From contig NZ_CADIJX010000003.1 of assembly GCF_902859625.1 (NCBI RefSeq), positions 186,001 to 250,000 on the forward strand: a stretch of 64,000 nucleotides of DNA, given 5' to 3'. Positions 40,001 through 46,435 of this stretch are shown piece by piece. Numbering within the stretch: position 1 is the stretch's first letter; every line of letters starts with the position of its first letter. The DNA is from Achromobacter pestifer. Its GTDB lineage: Bacteria > Pseudomonadota > Gammaproteobacteria > Burkholderiales > Burkholderiaceae_B. The position numbers and the translations under genes were made by a program. The notes below the pieces were generated by a model. The model was not told where the DNA came from, did no database searches, and was given only the letters and a program-made list of their open reading frames with translations.

Positions 40001-40654
40001 ATCCAGGTCCTCACTCCAGGTGGCACCCAGACCTACGGTGTCGAGGGCGAAGCACCGCCCTCCACGGCGGGCTTGATTACGCGTGGGCAGGGCAACATTC
40101 AGCTTTACTCCTTCGACAGCATCCTGTTGGGCCAAAGCCGCATCATGACCACGTTCGGCGGCGACATACTGGCCTGGTCCGCGGAAGGCGATATCAACGC
40201 CGGTCGGGGCTCGAAGACCACTGTGGTCTATACCCCGCCCCGACGGGTCTATGACGATGTGGGCAATGTGGAAATCTCGCCGGACGTGCCCAGCACCGGT
40301 GCAGGTATCGCCACGCTTAACCCCATTCCCGAAGTGGAGCCTGGCGATGTCGACCTGATCGCCCCGCTAGGCACTATCGACGCCGGCGAGGCCGGTATTC
40401 GTGTTTCGGGCAACGTCAACATCGCGGCGCTTCACGTCGTCAATGCGGCGAACATTCAGGTGCAAGGCGAGGCCAGAGGAATTCCTGTGCTCGCGGCCGT
40501 CAATGTCGGTGCACTGACTTCCGCAAGCGCAGCGGCCTCATCTGCAACCCAAGCGGCAAGCGAAGTGGTGCGTCAGCAGCAAGCTGCGGCGCGCCAGAAC
40601 CAGCCTTCGATGATCTCAGTACAGATACTTGGATTTGGCGACGAGGCTATATAG
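28034..40654 (+). CDS. Giant two-partner-secretion exoprotein TpsA (filamentous hemagglutinin / DUF3739, PdtA-like)
   Basis: 4206 residues. The signal peptide (LPLVEALTLAVLGTSTVPSHA) is followed by a Gln/Ala-rich helical stretch (about 72-122) and the TPS secretion domain (about 128-330), with the motif NQNGVIF at N223 in place of the usual NPNG/NPNL. Most of the rest is beta-solenoid repeats of the type GSVDFESGSLTLATGGQI. Around 2830-2960 there is a run of LPAGTxL-type repeats, and at 3034-3097 two tandem 35-residue cysteine-bearing repeats. The C-terminus (NVNIAALHVVNAANIQVQGE, then a Gln-rich helical tail) matches the DUF3739 branch. It is exported by Sec and then by the TpsB at 48723. 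Size and context equal P. aeruginosa PdtA (about 4200 residues). No stop or frameshift interrupts it. Confidence 0.93.
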   Translation: MNQPRPRTPNSSSDTVRRLRLLPLVEALTLAVLGTSTVPSHAQSPVSGAWFAAPQSGSAGRVARPHARPESGIEAATLRQQQAARQKLQQSVANLERTASAIAAQQAAQRAARDAASIASSDVPDGLVRGGLWDRDANGDLLAWTGAERAVQQVDGHETTVSIKQTESKAILNWDSFNVGRNTTVDFQQQSSDSVLNRVVGADVRPSQIQGAIKGDGTVMVVNQNGVIFTGTSQVNVRNLVVAAGNITDPQFRNSGLYNGTNPTFTDATGKVSIEAGAVIQTAQPASSTTGGGYVLLLGKEVENRGTLSAPTGQVTLAAGDNFVIRKGYGTEGNQTSTTRGNEVTAGGGGTVINKGLIQAPTGDVTLTGTDVVQEGVVLATTSLDVRGTIHLNATGAGGRVVLGKDAVTAVLLEDTDATALDGQRDSLLAPVVDNTDNGIVPADPYRRDLSLIEIKSGSTVDFESGSLTLATGGQIGVDAGSRALVRDGAALDVSGAIGVKVAMEDNNLAINVQGNEQRDSPGNRDSGGLNSSDIWVDRRSLIYVPAGTNGAENDRWYTAGGLLEVSGYLATSGHSVGEWMAQGGTVRFTGNEVVTQADSQINLSGGTLDVQSGYIRQSWLRGSDGRLYEVSNAPGDLLYTGLYRGYETTSARWGNTEYYYSPLIGPARRYEPGYTVGRDAGVLVIGTRNAVVEGDIVGETFQGDRQTRPPQAVLDGYYQSQDAVSRGAQLVVGSYTPYYVKDSGTLQYRLTADGSTIQDVILGTTDDKIAAGLDFGTELPEDRQDTLYLDTEQLNGFGLGTVRIAARGGIAVDGDLVVNPAGEITLYGPQVEVNANLTSHGGLIRLGNVLNQVSSNARIEDTTLTGTAGSTASVKVADGAAIDVSGLWSNLLLDPENLANLPYQDGGSVSIRSSGDVILSRQSLIDVSSGAAVLYDGSFQGGRGGNITLAANANSSSSSGVFSLHGDLRGYGVAGGGTLDLQAGSILIGSETEDEEAGSLQIAGNFFDKGFSNYRVTGNRGVDVAEGTQVDVLMPVYRLGPDAQSLETGQMPPLALEVWTPPLYGEDPVAGMLTQRSGASLSLQAGTLLSPPEDQANIQAVIGRNAVVQVDPGQAIAVRSIGQLTVDGALSAQGGRIVLGSVFPDTTPADAAGHGRSIWIGEHAVLDVAGRAVTAIDELGNRYGRVSAGGNIVIGGEFDPETGEAGRQSAATGNNNPDNLFVVIRDGALLDASGSSAVLDIPGRGAVEVASAGGSITLASSNGLYLDGLMRAAAGGAGAAGGTLTAVLEAPLYRSEDAGEPVRQVRELVVTQNSAGSGLASGIDAEEAVGSLVYGRGRLDVAQVKGGGFDNLVLVSNGLLSFEGDVSLSLGQSLSLYAGAIGLSDSAAADSRIELAAPYIRLAGAGATESLQNYIRPTVRGGVSSISTQAPVGSFRAEAGKLLEMRDGVAFGARGGTSVTEGLATAVDRRGFDEVELVSQGDMRFLATTVIDGTVLNTPGDLTLAAAQIYPATGANATVYAGWRGSSSGDFDPERILKLGRTTDESPELPYSVFGRLTLGARTIEQGAILRAPLGELNLGVQATSGTTRTVNLLAGSLTSASANGLIMPYGGTSDGVTWEYDGEQVTLQGVGTLAIGSVTLTGQTVDVNEGAIIDLSGGGELAGAGFVSGRGGSTDARYNPLVQVGRHGFNLPGLDTNPVYAIVPGVQGGLAPSAASEAGAVDPILGQQITIGAGVPGLPAGTYTLLPSTYALLPGAFRVEINGFSGQRATTTTTALRNGSWSTSGVMSIAGTEIRDNLAGQVILTAADTLRTYSQYNETTYADFVRGDAARLGVPRAQLEADAKTLRLQLVDRDVDSDEISFRFDGMVRGDAAEHGYGSTLAVLGDRIEILGDRAEPDMQGGVAVRASDLSKVDVNRLAIGGMPQAIYGQGGNLIRFDRGGGPARSIIMRSGAELAAPEVMLIAQGIGSNSGTIEIEQGSSIRTLGQGAAAYDSSDGFIYQPGAASVLAVSNGRLQWLAAQSSGSEHATPIRIGTCTSDDCTGTTQLYSEGSIAFVTDNDFELDDAVRYGTRHLSLGVGAFNIGSAEALAAASARGSLTAGLVLNQQVMERLLQGDTSTGAPALETLELIAGQSVNFFDTVTLSTLDANGVSLLDNLILTTPAIYGYGGSDDVALIQTGNLIWNGSGDTPGAVASGGAGTGTGTLAIEAKRIEFGYGANSQPDGVSTVDRLALGFANVGLRASDRITANHKGSLLVYQSQGDYVSGEGYQYSGGNLSLVTPLLTGEAGSVNAITAGGSITTMAPEAGATDSSEVADLGAELSLTAGQGLSLDTTVALPSGKLTLSAGGDVSLGARAHLDLSGRSIEFFDDEDATQYSWGGDVKLDSRSGNIRQASGSTIDLSAEYNQAGRLTVVALSEGAGLVDLQGQVLGSASGHYNAGGTLVPYLAGGVDIYAQRLGETGSLSEQFAALNQRLNDGEVIGLRSFQLKQGDLTIGSDLKATEVNVSLDNGRLTVDGVIDASGERVGSIRLAGRQGLTLAGSAVLDAHGSVLRVDSYGQIIDSPNRAIVELNSGDGQLTLAEGARIDLRHGTEAEVGTGKGQHDGRARGTLELNAPRLGGATSGDIDIDASGSVDIQGARSIAVNAMQRYDDAAYGTDEAASGRPYQVIDQAYLDAKHADSTDFINVALANSDLLGNKLAGLNNATYRDAFHLRPGVEIVSATSDGDIIVSGDLDLSGHRYASLNPHTQRTSVYGSGEAGALAIRAGGDLSIFGSVNDGFAPPPDTPDDNGWVLTPGVQGYGGDVIVPGSGVELAMGTRFPAGKTLNYAVPLADMTLPAGTELPIQGVLASDLTVQSGTVLRAAVRDASGTILYAAGTVMDTAVTLPAGTRLDAGSRLLQAVPLAAMSWPANVALPVTATLAASVALPVGAVIPSMTDVKLPGDAVSVPLRTVTGDHMGRNWAVAAMLPEGSLSWSLRLVAGADTAAADPRLTRPGANGRLVLADSHYSLFNQHERIVIPGTPEQPGGAWYWNELGELFGFEPGTPVPSEWESLCSDGFCDRVTYVWNEQGELFGFVPGTPVPPEWESLCADGFCVSLGEPIPGTPDQVVVGDVTKVIPVAQNFSVLRTGTGDLDLIAGGDVAMQSLYGIYTAGTATASQAGGEAAAFDRARGKAADGTYLNTSRSAEPIEGEEGTGPIYESLVDGGPNNTYAAWYPDGGGNLLLRAGGNLTGDLLATYEPGNPGEDLRPQRGSANIGNWLWRQASGGTVGVDPIATSWWINFGTYIRGARVTNTTYNLGNVDSEAVAAIPELVGFTGIGTLGGGNLSVEVVGNAGLLSRRGVAYNNVPRSEGLVLAIGSSGRVTSDGDLLLTGGGDLRLHVGGDVNAGLQARATSSSGSPDAAADDYRLQNPDLNGVLTNLRGAVQMQAGELGGIALTHYRTAINQSNSSEVRAYDPYTATLGTPTGGIVLMLGDATAALATRGDLVLAGSGDPGRVRLPDSLPYTYGETPYQSGGYGWFSLWTENTAINLMSGGGDLAPVAQLDLNSNLSPYQRDYAATDGRLVYPSQLNASAASGSVFLRGDPMSSLILAPSMNAKLSVLAGDSIYAGGFAITQSGAGVDAIPTPFRPAFAASQSSSGALQVDNLSNEAILPDVTIGRFPIFAFGANNAANATQRTQAPVRLYARDGDIVGLESGGILEFTFGGRLGQTWYEGAGPVWMRAGRDIVRSGTVLGQPSGIPEEIRQTASGSGNGTRTGNLFVHNDITDVSIVEAGRDILYSAFDIAGPGTLEITAGRNILMAGQVGQTLQGQPIYGETAVNSIGPILPGDSRPGASVVLQAGLGTHGANYQALIDQYLTLANLAETGTPLADQPGKVAKTYENELVEWLGDRYGFEGSADEALAYFTGLASEQQRIFARQIYFAELREGGREYNDPDGLRPGSYLRGRNAIATLFPTADAQANKIAYEGSVLLYGGAGIHTDLGGDIQVLTPGGTQTYGVEGEAPPSTAGLITRGQGNIQLYSFDSILLGQSRIMTTFGGDILAWSAEGDINAGRGSKTTVVYTPPRRVYDDVGNVEISPDVPSTGAGIATLNPIPEVEPGDVDLIAPLGTIDAGEAGIRVSGNVNIAALHVVNAANIQVQGEARGIPVLAAVNVGALTSASAAASSATQAASEVVRQQQAAARQNQPSMISVQILGFGDEAI
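37133..37324 (+). repeat. Tandem 35-residue cysteine repeat inside TpsA
   Basis: Two copies with a 105-base period (37133-37219 and 37238-37324) encode WNELGELFGFEPGTPVP...WESLCSDGFC and WNEQGELFGFVPGTPVP...WESLCADGFC. Each copy has two cysteines spaced by four residues. The DNA copies differ at many third positions, so the duplication is old and the protein is under selection. Flanking IPGTP motifs suggest further decayed copies. Confidence 0.85.
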
Positions 40655-40702
40655 ACAGCGGCCACATCTACCTCTCTCATGTATGTACATAAAGGAGCGA
40701 TC

Positions 40703-41911
40703 ATGAACATCAGAGACCTCGCGGGACCCGCCTTGATGGCATTGGCAACCATCGGTGTGCCGAACCCGTCGACGGCGCAGGTCGTAGGCGGCGGAGCTAC
40801 GCTGCCGGAAGACCTCTACAACGACGACATCCTAGTCAGATCACCGTTGCCGGGATTTAGTGCCTATGTCGGTGTCGGTAGCGGTTTGGGCAAGGCCGCT
40901 TTCTTCAATAATGATCCCGTGCTACTCGACCCTACCGGGCTCGTCTTGAGCCCGGGTACCACGGTGGACTACGCCGGAAGCGACTCTTTGGTGACTGCGA
41001 TTGAGGAGGATGCTTACAACGCCCACCCTACGTTCGGTGCCGCGAGCTACGGTGCCCTGATTCAGATTCCAACGGCGCTCACCTCAGTCGCAGTGCCCTA
41101 CAACATCACGGGGTATTCAGCTGTGAATCTTACCAGCGCCCAACTGGCTTCGATCTTCGCTGACCCGATGGTCGTTCGCTGGAACCAGATTCCCGGCTTC
41201 GAGTTCCTGCCAGGCAACCGCCTGATCAAGGTGATCTACCGTTCTGAGGGCAGCGGCACCAGCGAGATCTTCCTGCGTCACCTGAACGCCGTGAATCCAG
41301 CCCTAGTAGCTGCGTTCCGTAACACATTCGCATCTGTGGTGAACGTGAGCAATACCAGTAAGTACATCGCTGCTACGGGTGACGACGGCGTCGTGGCGGC
41401 CCTGGCGGCGCACCCCGATTCCATCACCTACGTCAGCCCGGACAAGGTGGCGTTCAACGATCCGACCCAGGTCGTGGCGATCACCCGCACGATTGGCGGT
41501 GTGACTCAGAACCTGCTACCACCCGATGTCAACATTACGAACGCGCTGACGGACATCGATCCTCCCACGGGTGCGTCTGCTCTTCAGGCGCGGAACTGGG
41601 GCATCGGCTTTGTCGCTTCAGGCTCGAGTCCTCTAGCGAATCCCGTCCAGGGATATCCGATCGTGGGCGCGACCAACCTGATCTTCAGTCAGTGCTATGA
41701 GAGCCTGGTCGACGCAACCCGTATTCGCCAACTTCTGTCGCAGCACTATGCGCCCGGCTCAACCGTGAACGACGCGATGATCGCCGAGCATTCATTCTTC
41801 AAGTTGCCCGAGAACTGGAGGAGCGCGATTTTCAACGCGTTCTTCGGCAACGACAGCGTGCAGCGGATCGGCAATCCCGACGTTTGCACCGGCGTAGGTC
41901 GGCCGGCCTGA
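40703..41911 (+). CDS. DING-family (PstS-like) secreted protein, copy 2
   Basis: 402 residues from ATG 40703, which has AAAGGAG upstream; the frame extends to 40679 only. It is closely similar to copy 1: signal peptide ending STA/Q, VVGGGATLPEDLYNDD, YVGVGSGLGKAAFFNND, YAGSDS, YRSEGSGTSEIFLRHL and C-terminal IGNPDVCTGVGRPA. An insert of about 9 residues follows the glycine loop (LLDPTGLVLSPGT). The phosphate-site motifs are intact. It lies 48 bases after the TpsA stop, so it may be read with the exoprotein gene. It is probably exported through the T2SS. Confidence 0.85.
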   Translation: MNIRDLAGPALMALATIGVPNPSTAQVVGGGATLPEDLYNDDILVRSPLPGFSAYVGVGSGLGKAAFFNNDPVLLDPTGLVLSPGTTVDYAGSDSLVTAIEEDAYNAHPTFGAASYGALIQIPTALTSVAVPYNITGYSAVNLTSAQLASIFADPMVVRWNQIPGFEFLPGNRLIKVIYRSEGSGTSEIFLRHLNAVNPALVAAFRNTFASVVNVSNTSKYIAATGDDGVVAALAAHPDSITYVSPDKVAFNDPTQVVAITRTIGGVTQNLLPPDVNITNALTDIDPPTGASALQARNWGIGFVASGSSPLANPVQGYPIVGATNLIFSQCYESLVDATRIRQLLSQHYAPGSTVNDAMIAEHSFFKLPENWRSAIFNAFFGNDSVQRIGNPDVCTGVGRPA

Positions 41912-42170
41912 CTGGCTCGACCGGAGGAAAACCAAAGGAGCTCGTGTATTGAAGGGCATCGCGGCACCAGCGGCTCGAATGGGCTCCAGTGCCAGCACGC
42001 GGCGCGCCGAGTATTTCGGCCGGGGCCACCGCGGAGGTAGTACATCTGCAAAAGGCGACGGCGGGCCAATACCGGCCATCGTTGATCTCGGTAAAGATCC
42101 TGGGCTTTGGCACCCAAGCCCTGTAGGGAATATTCGGCAACAAACTCTTCTCTATGACCAGGAGCAAATC

Positions 42171-43277
42171 ATGAAACGCCTCAGTGTGTATCGACTCCTA
42201 TTGGCGTCAGCGGCGGCGCTGGGTGCGCCAGCCGCGCTTACCCAACAAGTCATCGGCGGTGGTTCCACACTGCCCGCCGAATACTATGGCACCGCGGTAG
42301 GCAGCGGCATCTTGACCAACGTTCCTTTGCCGGGTTTCGCACCCTACGTCCCGGTCGGCTGTGGTGCAGGCCACCAAGCGTTCTTTAGCAACGACTCGAT
42401 GTGGCTCGGACTGCCTGCTGGGACCACGGTGGACTATGCGGGTTGCGAATCGTCGGTTACCGCAGCCCAAGCGGCTGGATACGCAGCCAACAGTTTGTCC
42501 ATATTCGGTCCGCTGATTCAAGTACCGGTGGCACTTACTACGGTTTCTGTGCCATTCAATGTGCCAGGTTTGACCTCGTTGAACCTGACCAGCCAGCAAC
42601 TGGCCGATATATTCGCAGGCAACATCACGACCTGGAGTGCCGTCGGCGGCCCCAGCCAGCCAATCACCGTGGTCTATCGGCTCGACAGTAATGTCGCTAC
42701 GGAGATGCTCACACGCCACCTCAATGCAGTCAACAGCGCCGCAATACCGTCGGTGAGCGGCACCTTCGCCTCTGTGGCGGACGTCAGTGGCCCGAATTAC
42801 GTCGGTGCCTCTGGCAGCAATGCAGTGGTCTCTGCGGTGACCACAACGCCTTTCTCAATTGGCTACGTCAGCCCCGACTTCGTTGCCTCCGAGGATCCGA
42901 CCAAAGTTGCAACCATCAATGGCTGGCTACCTTCCGCGGCGAGTCTACAGCTTGCACTGCAAGATGTCCCTATCCCGACCGGTGGAGCGCGGGCCAACCC
43001 CTTGGCTTGGGGCATCAACAATCCTGACCCGACCGCTGGTTATCCGATCGTCGCAACGACCAACTTGATTTTCAGCCAGTGCTACGCGAACCCCATCGAC
43101 AACGCCAGAATCCGCTCCTTCTTTAACGCGCACTACACCGGCGGCAACGATCCCGTGACCGCGTATCCGCTTCCGAGCGTATGGAAGCAGGCGGTTTGGG
43201 ATACTTTCTATGCCCTGGTGACTCCGCTGAGCATCGGCAATCCTGATGTTTGTAATGGCATTGGTCGCCCCAGTTAA
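42171..43277 (+). CDS. DING-like secreted protein, copy 3 (diverged ligand site)
   Basis: 368 residues from ATG 42171 (CAGGAG upstream); the upstream part of the frame to 41949 is not credible. After a signal peptide ending in ALTQQ comes VIGGGSTLPAEYYG, then YVPVGCGAGHQAFFSND and YAGCES. Where copies 1 and 2 read RSESSGTSE it reads YRLDSNVATEMLTRHL, so the Ser-Gly-Thr anion loop is gone. The C-terminus IGNPDVCNGIGRPS and the SQCYAN cysteine are kept, and there are two extra cysteines near the N-terminus (GCGAG and AGCES), possibly a second disulfide. The fold is expected to be the same, but phosphate binding is doubtful. Confidence 0.8.
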   Translation: MKRLSVYRLLLASAAALGAPAALTQQVIGGGSTLPAEYYGTAVGSGILTNVPLPGFAPYVPVGCGAGHQAFFSNDSMWLGLPAGTTVDYAGCESSVTAAQAAGYAANSLSIFGPLIQVPVALTTVSVPFNVPGLTSLNLTSQQLADIFAGNITTWSAVGGPSQPITVVYRLDSNVATEMLTRHLNAVNSAAIPSVSGTFASVADVSGPNYVGASGSNAVVSAVTTTPFSIGYVSPDFVASEDPTKVATINGWLPSAASLQLALQDVPIPTGGARANPLAWGINNPDPTAGYPIVATTNLIFSQCYANPIDNARIRSFFNAHYTGGNDPVTAYPLPSVWKQAVWDTFYALVTPLSIGNPDVCNGIGRPS

Positions 43278-43428
43278 TCCCGTCTGGTCACGAGTAGTTG
43301 CTAGGCGAACAAAAACGGCTTCCCACCGGGTCTAGCAAGCGACGACAACGCTATTAGATGCGCACACCCGACGACGGATAGGAGTGGTCCGGGCTGCGAT
43401 CTCTTTGACTTTCAATCAGGGTGAAGCA

Positions 43429-44604
43429 ATGAAGACAATCCGGAAATTCCTATTAACGCTCTCGTGCGCGACGCTCGGTGCCACCAGTATGGCGTCTGCG
43501 CAGTCGATGGTCGGTGGCGGCGCATTGCCCCCTAAAGGCTGGTTCGATGAAGTGGGCGCAACCCTGCCAAGCCCGTGGAGCTATACCTTCGTCGGCAGTG
43601 CAGCGGGCAAGCGCGCTTTCATCGAGAACGAACCTTCGATCCATGGCCTGGTGGATGAGAACGACCCGGCCCGTAATCCTTGGCCGTCTACGCAGACGGT
43701 CCACTTCGCCGGCACGCAGATTCCGCTGACCCAGGCCGAACTCGCCCTTTATGCGCCCAACGAGATTCAGTGGGGTCCACTGATCCAGGTTCCGGTCGCA
43801 CTCGTGCCGGTATTCCTGCCGTTCAACAGGCCGGGCGTGGGGGAGATGCAGCTCAGCGTGGCTCAGGTGTGCCGGATATTCTCCTATCAGCCAGGCTATC
43901 GCACTTGGGGACAGCTTTTCGGAACGGCGGACATTGCTCCGATCTCGATCGTTTACCGGCAGGAGTCGGCAGAGACGACGGCACTGCTCACGGAATATCT
44001 GGCTGAGCAGTGCGATGGCTATCTGCCTGCAGGATATGCTTTCACGAGGTCTCCGAACTTCGAGCAGGCCGTGCAGTCGGCACTGCCGGCCGACTCGGTA
44101 GGCATGCCGGTCTCCTGGGTGGCGACGCTTGGACCCGAGGCGCTGCTCGATGCGTTGGCGGCGGGATCGAACCACATGGCCTATGTGCGCGCAGACGAAT
44201 GGCCCGATGACCAGCCTGATTTCAACCAGTTCGCATCGATCAGCGGTTATCTCGCCACGCCCGTCAATGTCACGTCGGCGCAGCCAGTGCCGCCGACGCT
44301 GCCGTCAGAACTGTCCGAGCCAGCGAACTGGGCGCCGTTGCATGACTTGTCCGCACCGGGGTACCAATTGTATGGGCGCGCGTACCTGCTGGTGAACCAA
44401 TGCTACCTCGCGCCAGGGGTAGAGGGTGAAGTGAAGGAGTTCTTGCAGAAGCTGATCAATCCGGCCGGTCAGCTCCCGGACAATCTAGTTGCGCTTCCGG
44501 CCGCGTGGCGTGCGGCGATCACGAATGCCCTTCTGGACAGCGCGTCCGGATATGCTCTCGATATCGGGAATCCGGATGTGTGCACGGCCGGCGGCCGGCC
44601 GTAG
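43429..44604 (+). CDS. DING-like secreted protein, copy 4 (strongly diverged)
   Basis: 391 residues from ATG 43429. The signal peptide ends ASA/Q and is followed by SMVGGGALPPKGWFDE, YTFVGSAAGKRAFIENE and FAGTQIP. The anion loop reads YRQESAETTALLTEYL and lacks SGT. The tail DIGNPDVCTAGGRP and the NQCYLA cysteine follow the group pattern. It is the most diverged of the four, and neither the Asp nor the Ser-Gly-Thr ligand motifs of PstS/DING proteins remain. It may bind another ligand or act as a structural or adhesive part. It is convergent with gspJ. Confidence 0.75.
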   Translation: MKTIRKFLLTLSCATLGATSMASAQSMVGGGALPPKGWFDEVGATLPSPWSYTFVGSAAGKRAFIENEPSIHGLVDENDPARNPWPSTQTVHFAGTQIPLTQAELALYAPNEIQWGPLIQVPVALVPVFLPFNRPGVGEMQLSVAQVCRIFSYQPGYRTWGQLFGTADIAPISIVYRQESAETTALLTEYLAEQCDGYLPAGYAFTRSPNFEQAVQSALPADSVGMPVSWVATLGPEALLDALAAGSNHMAYVRADEWPDDQPDFNQFASISGYLATPVNVTSAQPVPPTLPSELSEPANWAPLHDLSAPGYQLYGRAYLLVNQCYLAPGVEGEVKEFLQKLINPAGQLPDNLVALPAAWRAAITNALLDSASGYALDIGNPDVCTAGGRP

Positions 44605-44670
44605 CGTCCTGTTGATGTGGCGAGCGTGCGGGCGTCCGACGCGCTGCCCGGCAAGGCTGCAGCCATCCAC

Positions 44671-45369
44671 TCAGTTCAGCGGAACGACCCGTCGGTATTG
44701 CATCGCTGGGCCAGTGCTTGGGCGCACGCCAAGAACGACCTCGAGGCCCGACGCCGGGGTCCTGGCTTGGCCGGCCGCTGGTAGCCGGCGCCAGCCCTGC
44801 TCGGGCTCCCACGCGCGTACTTCGAACGACGCAATGCCTTCCAGCACCGCAACACGATCGGCGGGCTGTGGCGCGGGGAATGGATAGCCGCTCACCGCTG
44901 GGCCGGCCGCGCGATAGAGCGTGCCGGACTGGAGCCACCATTGCACGCGCTGCCAACGCCCCGGCGCGGCCGGCGCAGCGCGCACGAGCTCGATCAGAAA
45001 CGACGCTTGGCTTGAACGACGGACCTCCATGCCCATCGGCAATAGCGCGATCGGCAATGGTGGCCTGACACCACCGGGCGTCTGGGCGGTTGTACCTTCC
45101 TCATCTTGGGGCGCCACATCAAGGGCCGCGGACGGTAGCTCGACAGTGGTGCGCCACGTCAGGTCCCGTTCGATCTGCTGCAGCGTGCGCATCAGACGCG
45201 CGGTTTCCTCGGTGCGCACCTGCAGTTGGGTGTTGGCGCGGCTCATGCTGTCCAGGCCTCGCCAGGCGAGGATGCTGATGACCGCCATGATTACGATGGC
45301 GATCATGACCTCGATGAGGGTGAAACCCGATTGGCTGCGCTGTTCTCCGAGCCGGTTCGTCCTCTTCAT
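44671..45369 (-). CDS. gspJ: Type II secretion minor pseudopilin GspJ
   Basis: A 232-residue minor pseudopilin of the pilus tip. The processing site is QSG/FTLIEVMIAIVIMAVISILA with Glu at +5. The following RGLDSMSRANTQLQVRTEET and IERDLTWRT are characteristic of GspJ. ATG 45369 overlaps the stop of gspI (ATGA). The longer frame to 45519 would run inside gspI. It is last in the minus-strand operon gspH-I-J, separated from the main gsp operon by the exoprotein and DING genes. Confidence 0.93.
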   Translation of the reverse strand: MKRTNRLGEQRSQSGFTLIEVMIAIVIMAVISILAWRGLDSMSRANTQLQVRTEETARLMRTLQQIERDLTWRTTVELPSAALDVAPQDEEGTTAQTPGGVRPPLPIALLPMGMEVRRSSQASFLIELVRAAPAAPGRWQRVQWWLQSGTLYRAAGPAVSGYPFPAPQPADRVAVLEGIASFEVRAWEPEQGWRRLPAAGQARTPASGLEVVLGVRPSTGPAMQYRRVVPLN

Positions 45370-45767
45370 CGACGCCGCTCCAGGAGCCGTGATTGGAGAC
45401 TGGCGAGACGCTGGTCGCTGTTGCGACCCAGATAGACGTCGACCGAGACCGAACGTACCCCCTGCTGAGAAGGGCCAATCTGCACGCGGCACACGAACGG
45501 CTGATCGGCCTGCGGACACGGGATCTGCTGCAGGCCGGCCGACGGCAGCGTACCGATCTGCAGTTCGGCCAGGCTGCTTTCCGCTGAGAGCATCGCAAGT
45601 GACCGCTGCTCAAGAAGTCCCTGATTGGTCGCCGTCTGGCTAGTGAGTCGAACGAACGCCGCCAGCGCAATGCTGATGATGGCAAGCGCGATCAACACTT
45701 CGATGAGGGTGAAGCCCGCTTGGCGCTGCGGCCTTGAACGTCGATGGGAGGTGGGGTGTACGTACAT
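45366..45767 (-). CDS. gspI: Type II secretion minor pseudopilin GspI
   Basis: 133 residues, with the prepilin site QAG/FTLIEVLIALAIISIALAA and the GspI-typical LAMLSAESSLAELQIG after the helix. It probably forms the tip complex with GspJ and GspK. It starts 3 bases after gspH and overlaps gspJ. Two cysteines (IPCPQADQPFVC) in the globular part may pair. Confidence 0.93.
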   Translation of the reverse strand: MYVHPTSHRRSRPQRQAGFTLIEVLIALAIISIALAAFVRLTSQTATNQGLLEQRSLAMLSAESSLAELQIGTLPSAGLQQIPCPQADQPFVCRVQIGPSQQGVRSVSVDVYLGRNSDQRLASLQSRLLERRR

Positions 45768-45770
45768 GCG

Positions 45771-46256
45771 TCATTGCACCTGGAAGCCGCCGGTGGCGTC
45801 GCGCACGACAGTGACCTTGTATGGGCCGCTGCGCAGTTCCAAGTACAGGGGGGCGCCAATCCATTCCGAGGTCAGCAGCAACGGATTGGCGGGCGTGACC
45901 TCTACCGGATTGGCGCGCCAGCGTCGAGGGCGCAGCGCATCATCCTGCGCGAAGCGATCGAGCTCGCCACCCGTCGACACCACCGGGACGACACTGCCGG
46001 GTGTGTTCACCCAGGTACCTCGCACGAACTGGTAGCCGTCACCGCGCGCCTCCCAGGCAATGACCCGGCCATCGATGCGCACTTCATGCTGCGCGCTGGT
46101 GAGCCGCTGCGCGAGTTCGCGTGCATCGAGCCGCAGGGGCTCAGCGGGATCGGGTGCAACGTTTAACGAAATCGCGGCCGCGGCGATACCGATGATGACG
46201 AGCACGACCATCACCTCGATCAGCGAGAAGCCACGACTTCGATGCAGCGGATTCAT
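45771..46256 (-). CDS. gspH: Type II secretion minor pseudopilin GspH
   Basis: 161 residues with the site SRG/FSLIEVMVVLVIIGIAAAA and GspH-like features LDARELAQRLTSAQHEVRID and GRVIAWEARGDGYQFV. It is the first gene of the minus-strand pseudopilin operon H-I-J. It is divergent from gspC with a 179-bp gap that should hold both promoters; the gap includes a TTGACA at about 46334 on the plus strand, but no good -10 at the normal spacing. Confidence 0.9.
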   Translation of the reverse strand: MNPLHRSRGFSLIEVMVVLVIIGIAAAAISLNVAPDPAEPLRLDARELAQRLTSAQHEVRIDGRVIAWEARGDGYQFVRGTWVNTPGSVVPVVSTGGELDRFAQDDALRPRRWRANPVEVTPANPLLLTSEWIGAPLYLELRSGPYKVTVVRDATGGFQVQ

Positions 46257-46435
46257 AAGACAGCGTCGCCATTTCAGGCTGGGCAGATGTAGATCTGCGG
46301 GAGTTCCAAAAAATAATAGGCGCGGAATGTGGCGTTGACATGAACCGCCAACACGTATCTGCTAATACTGATCGTTTTTCCCGACAAACGCAGCGCGTCT
46401 CTGCTCCCACTTACCGACCTAGAAGGAGTTGCACG

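Noticed and set aside
28034-40654. CRISPR-like or simple tandem DNA repeat in the giant gene
   Set aside because: The repetition is at protein level with diverged DNA; no regular repeat-spacer pattern exists.
41949-42170. N-terminal extension of DING copy 3
   Set aside because: The signal peptide begins at ATG 42171 with a binding site just upstream; the extension is basic and non-coding in style.
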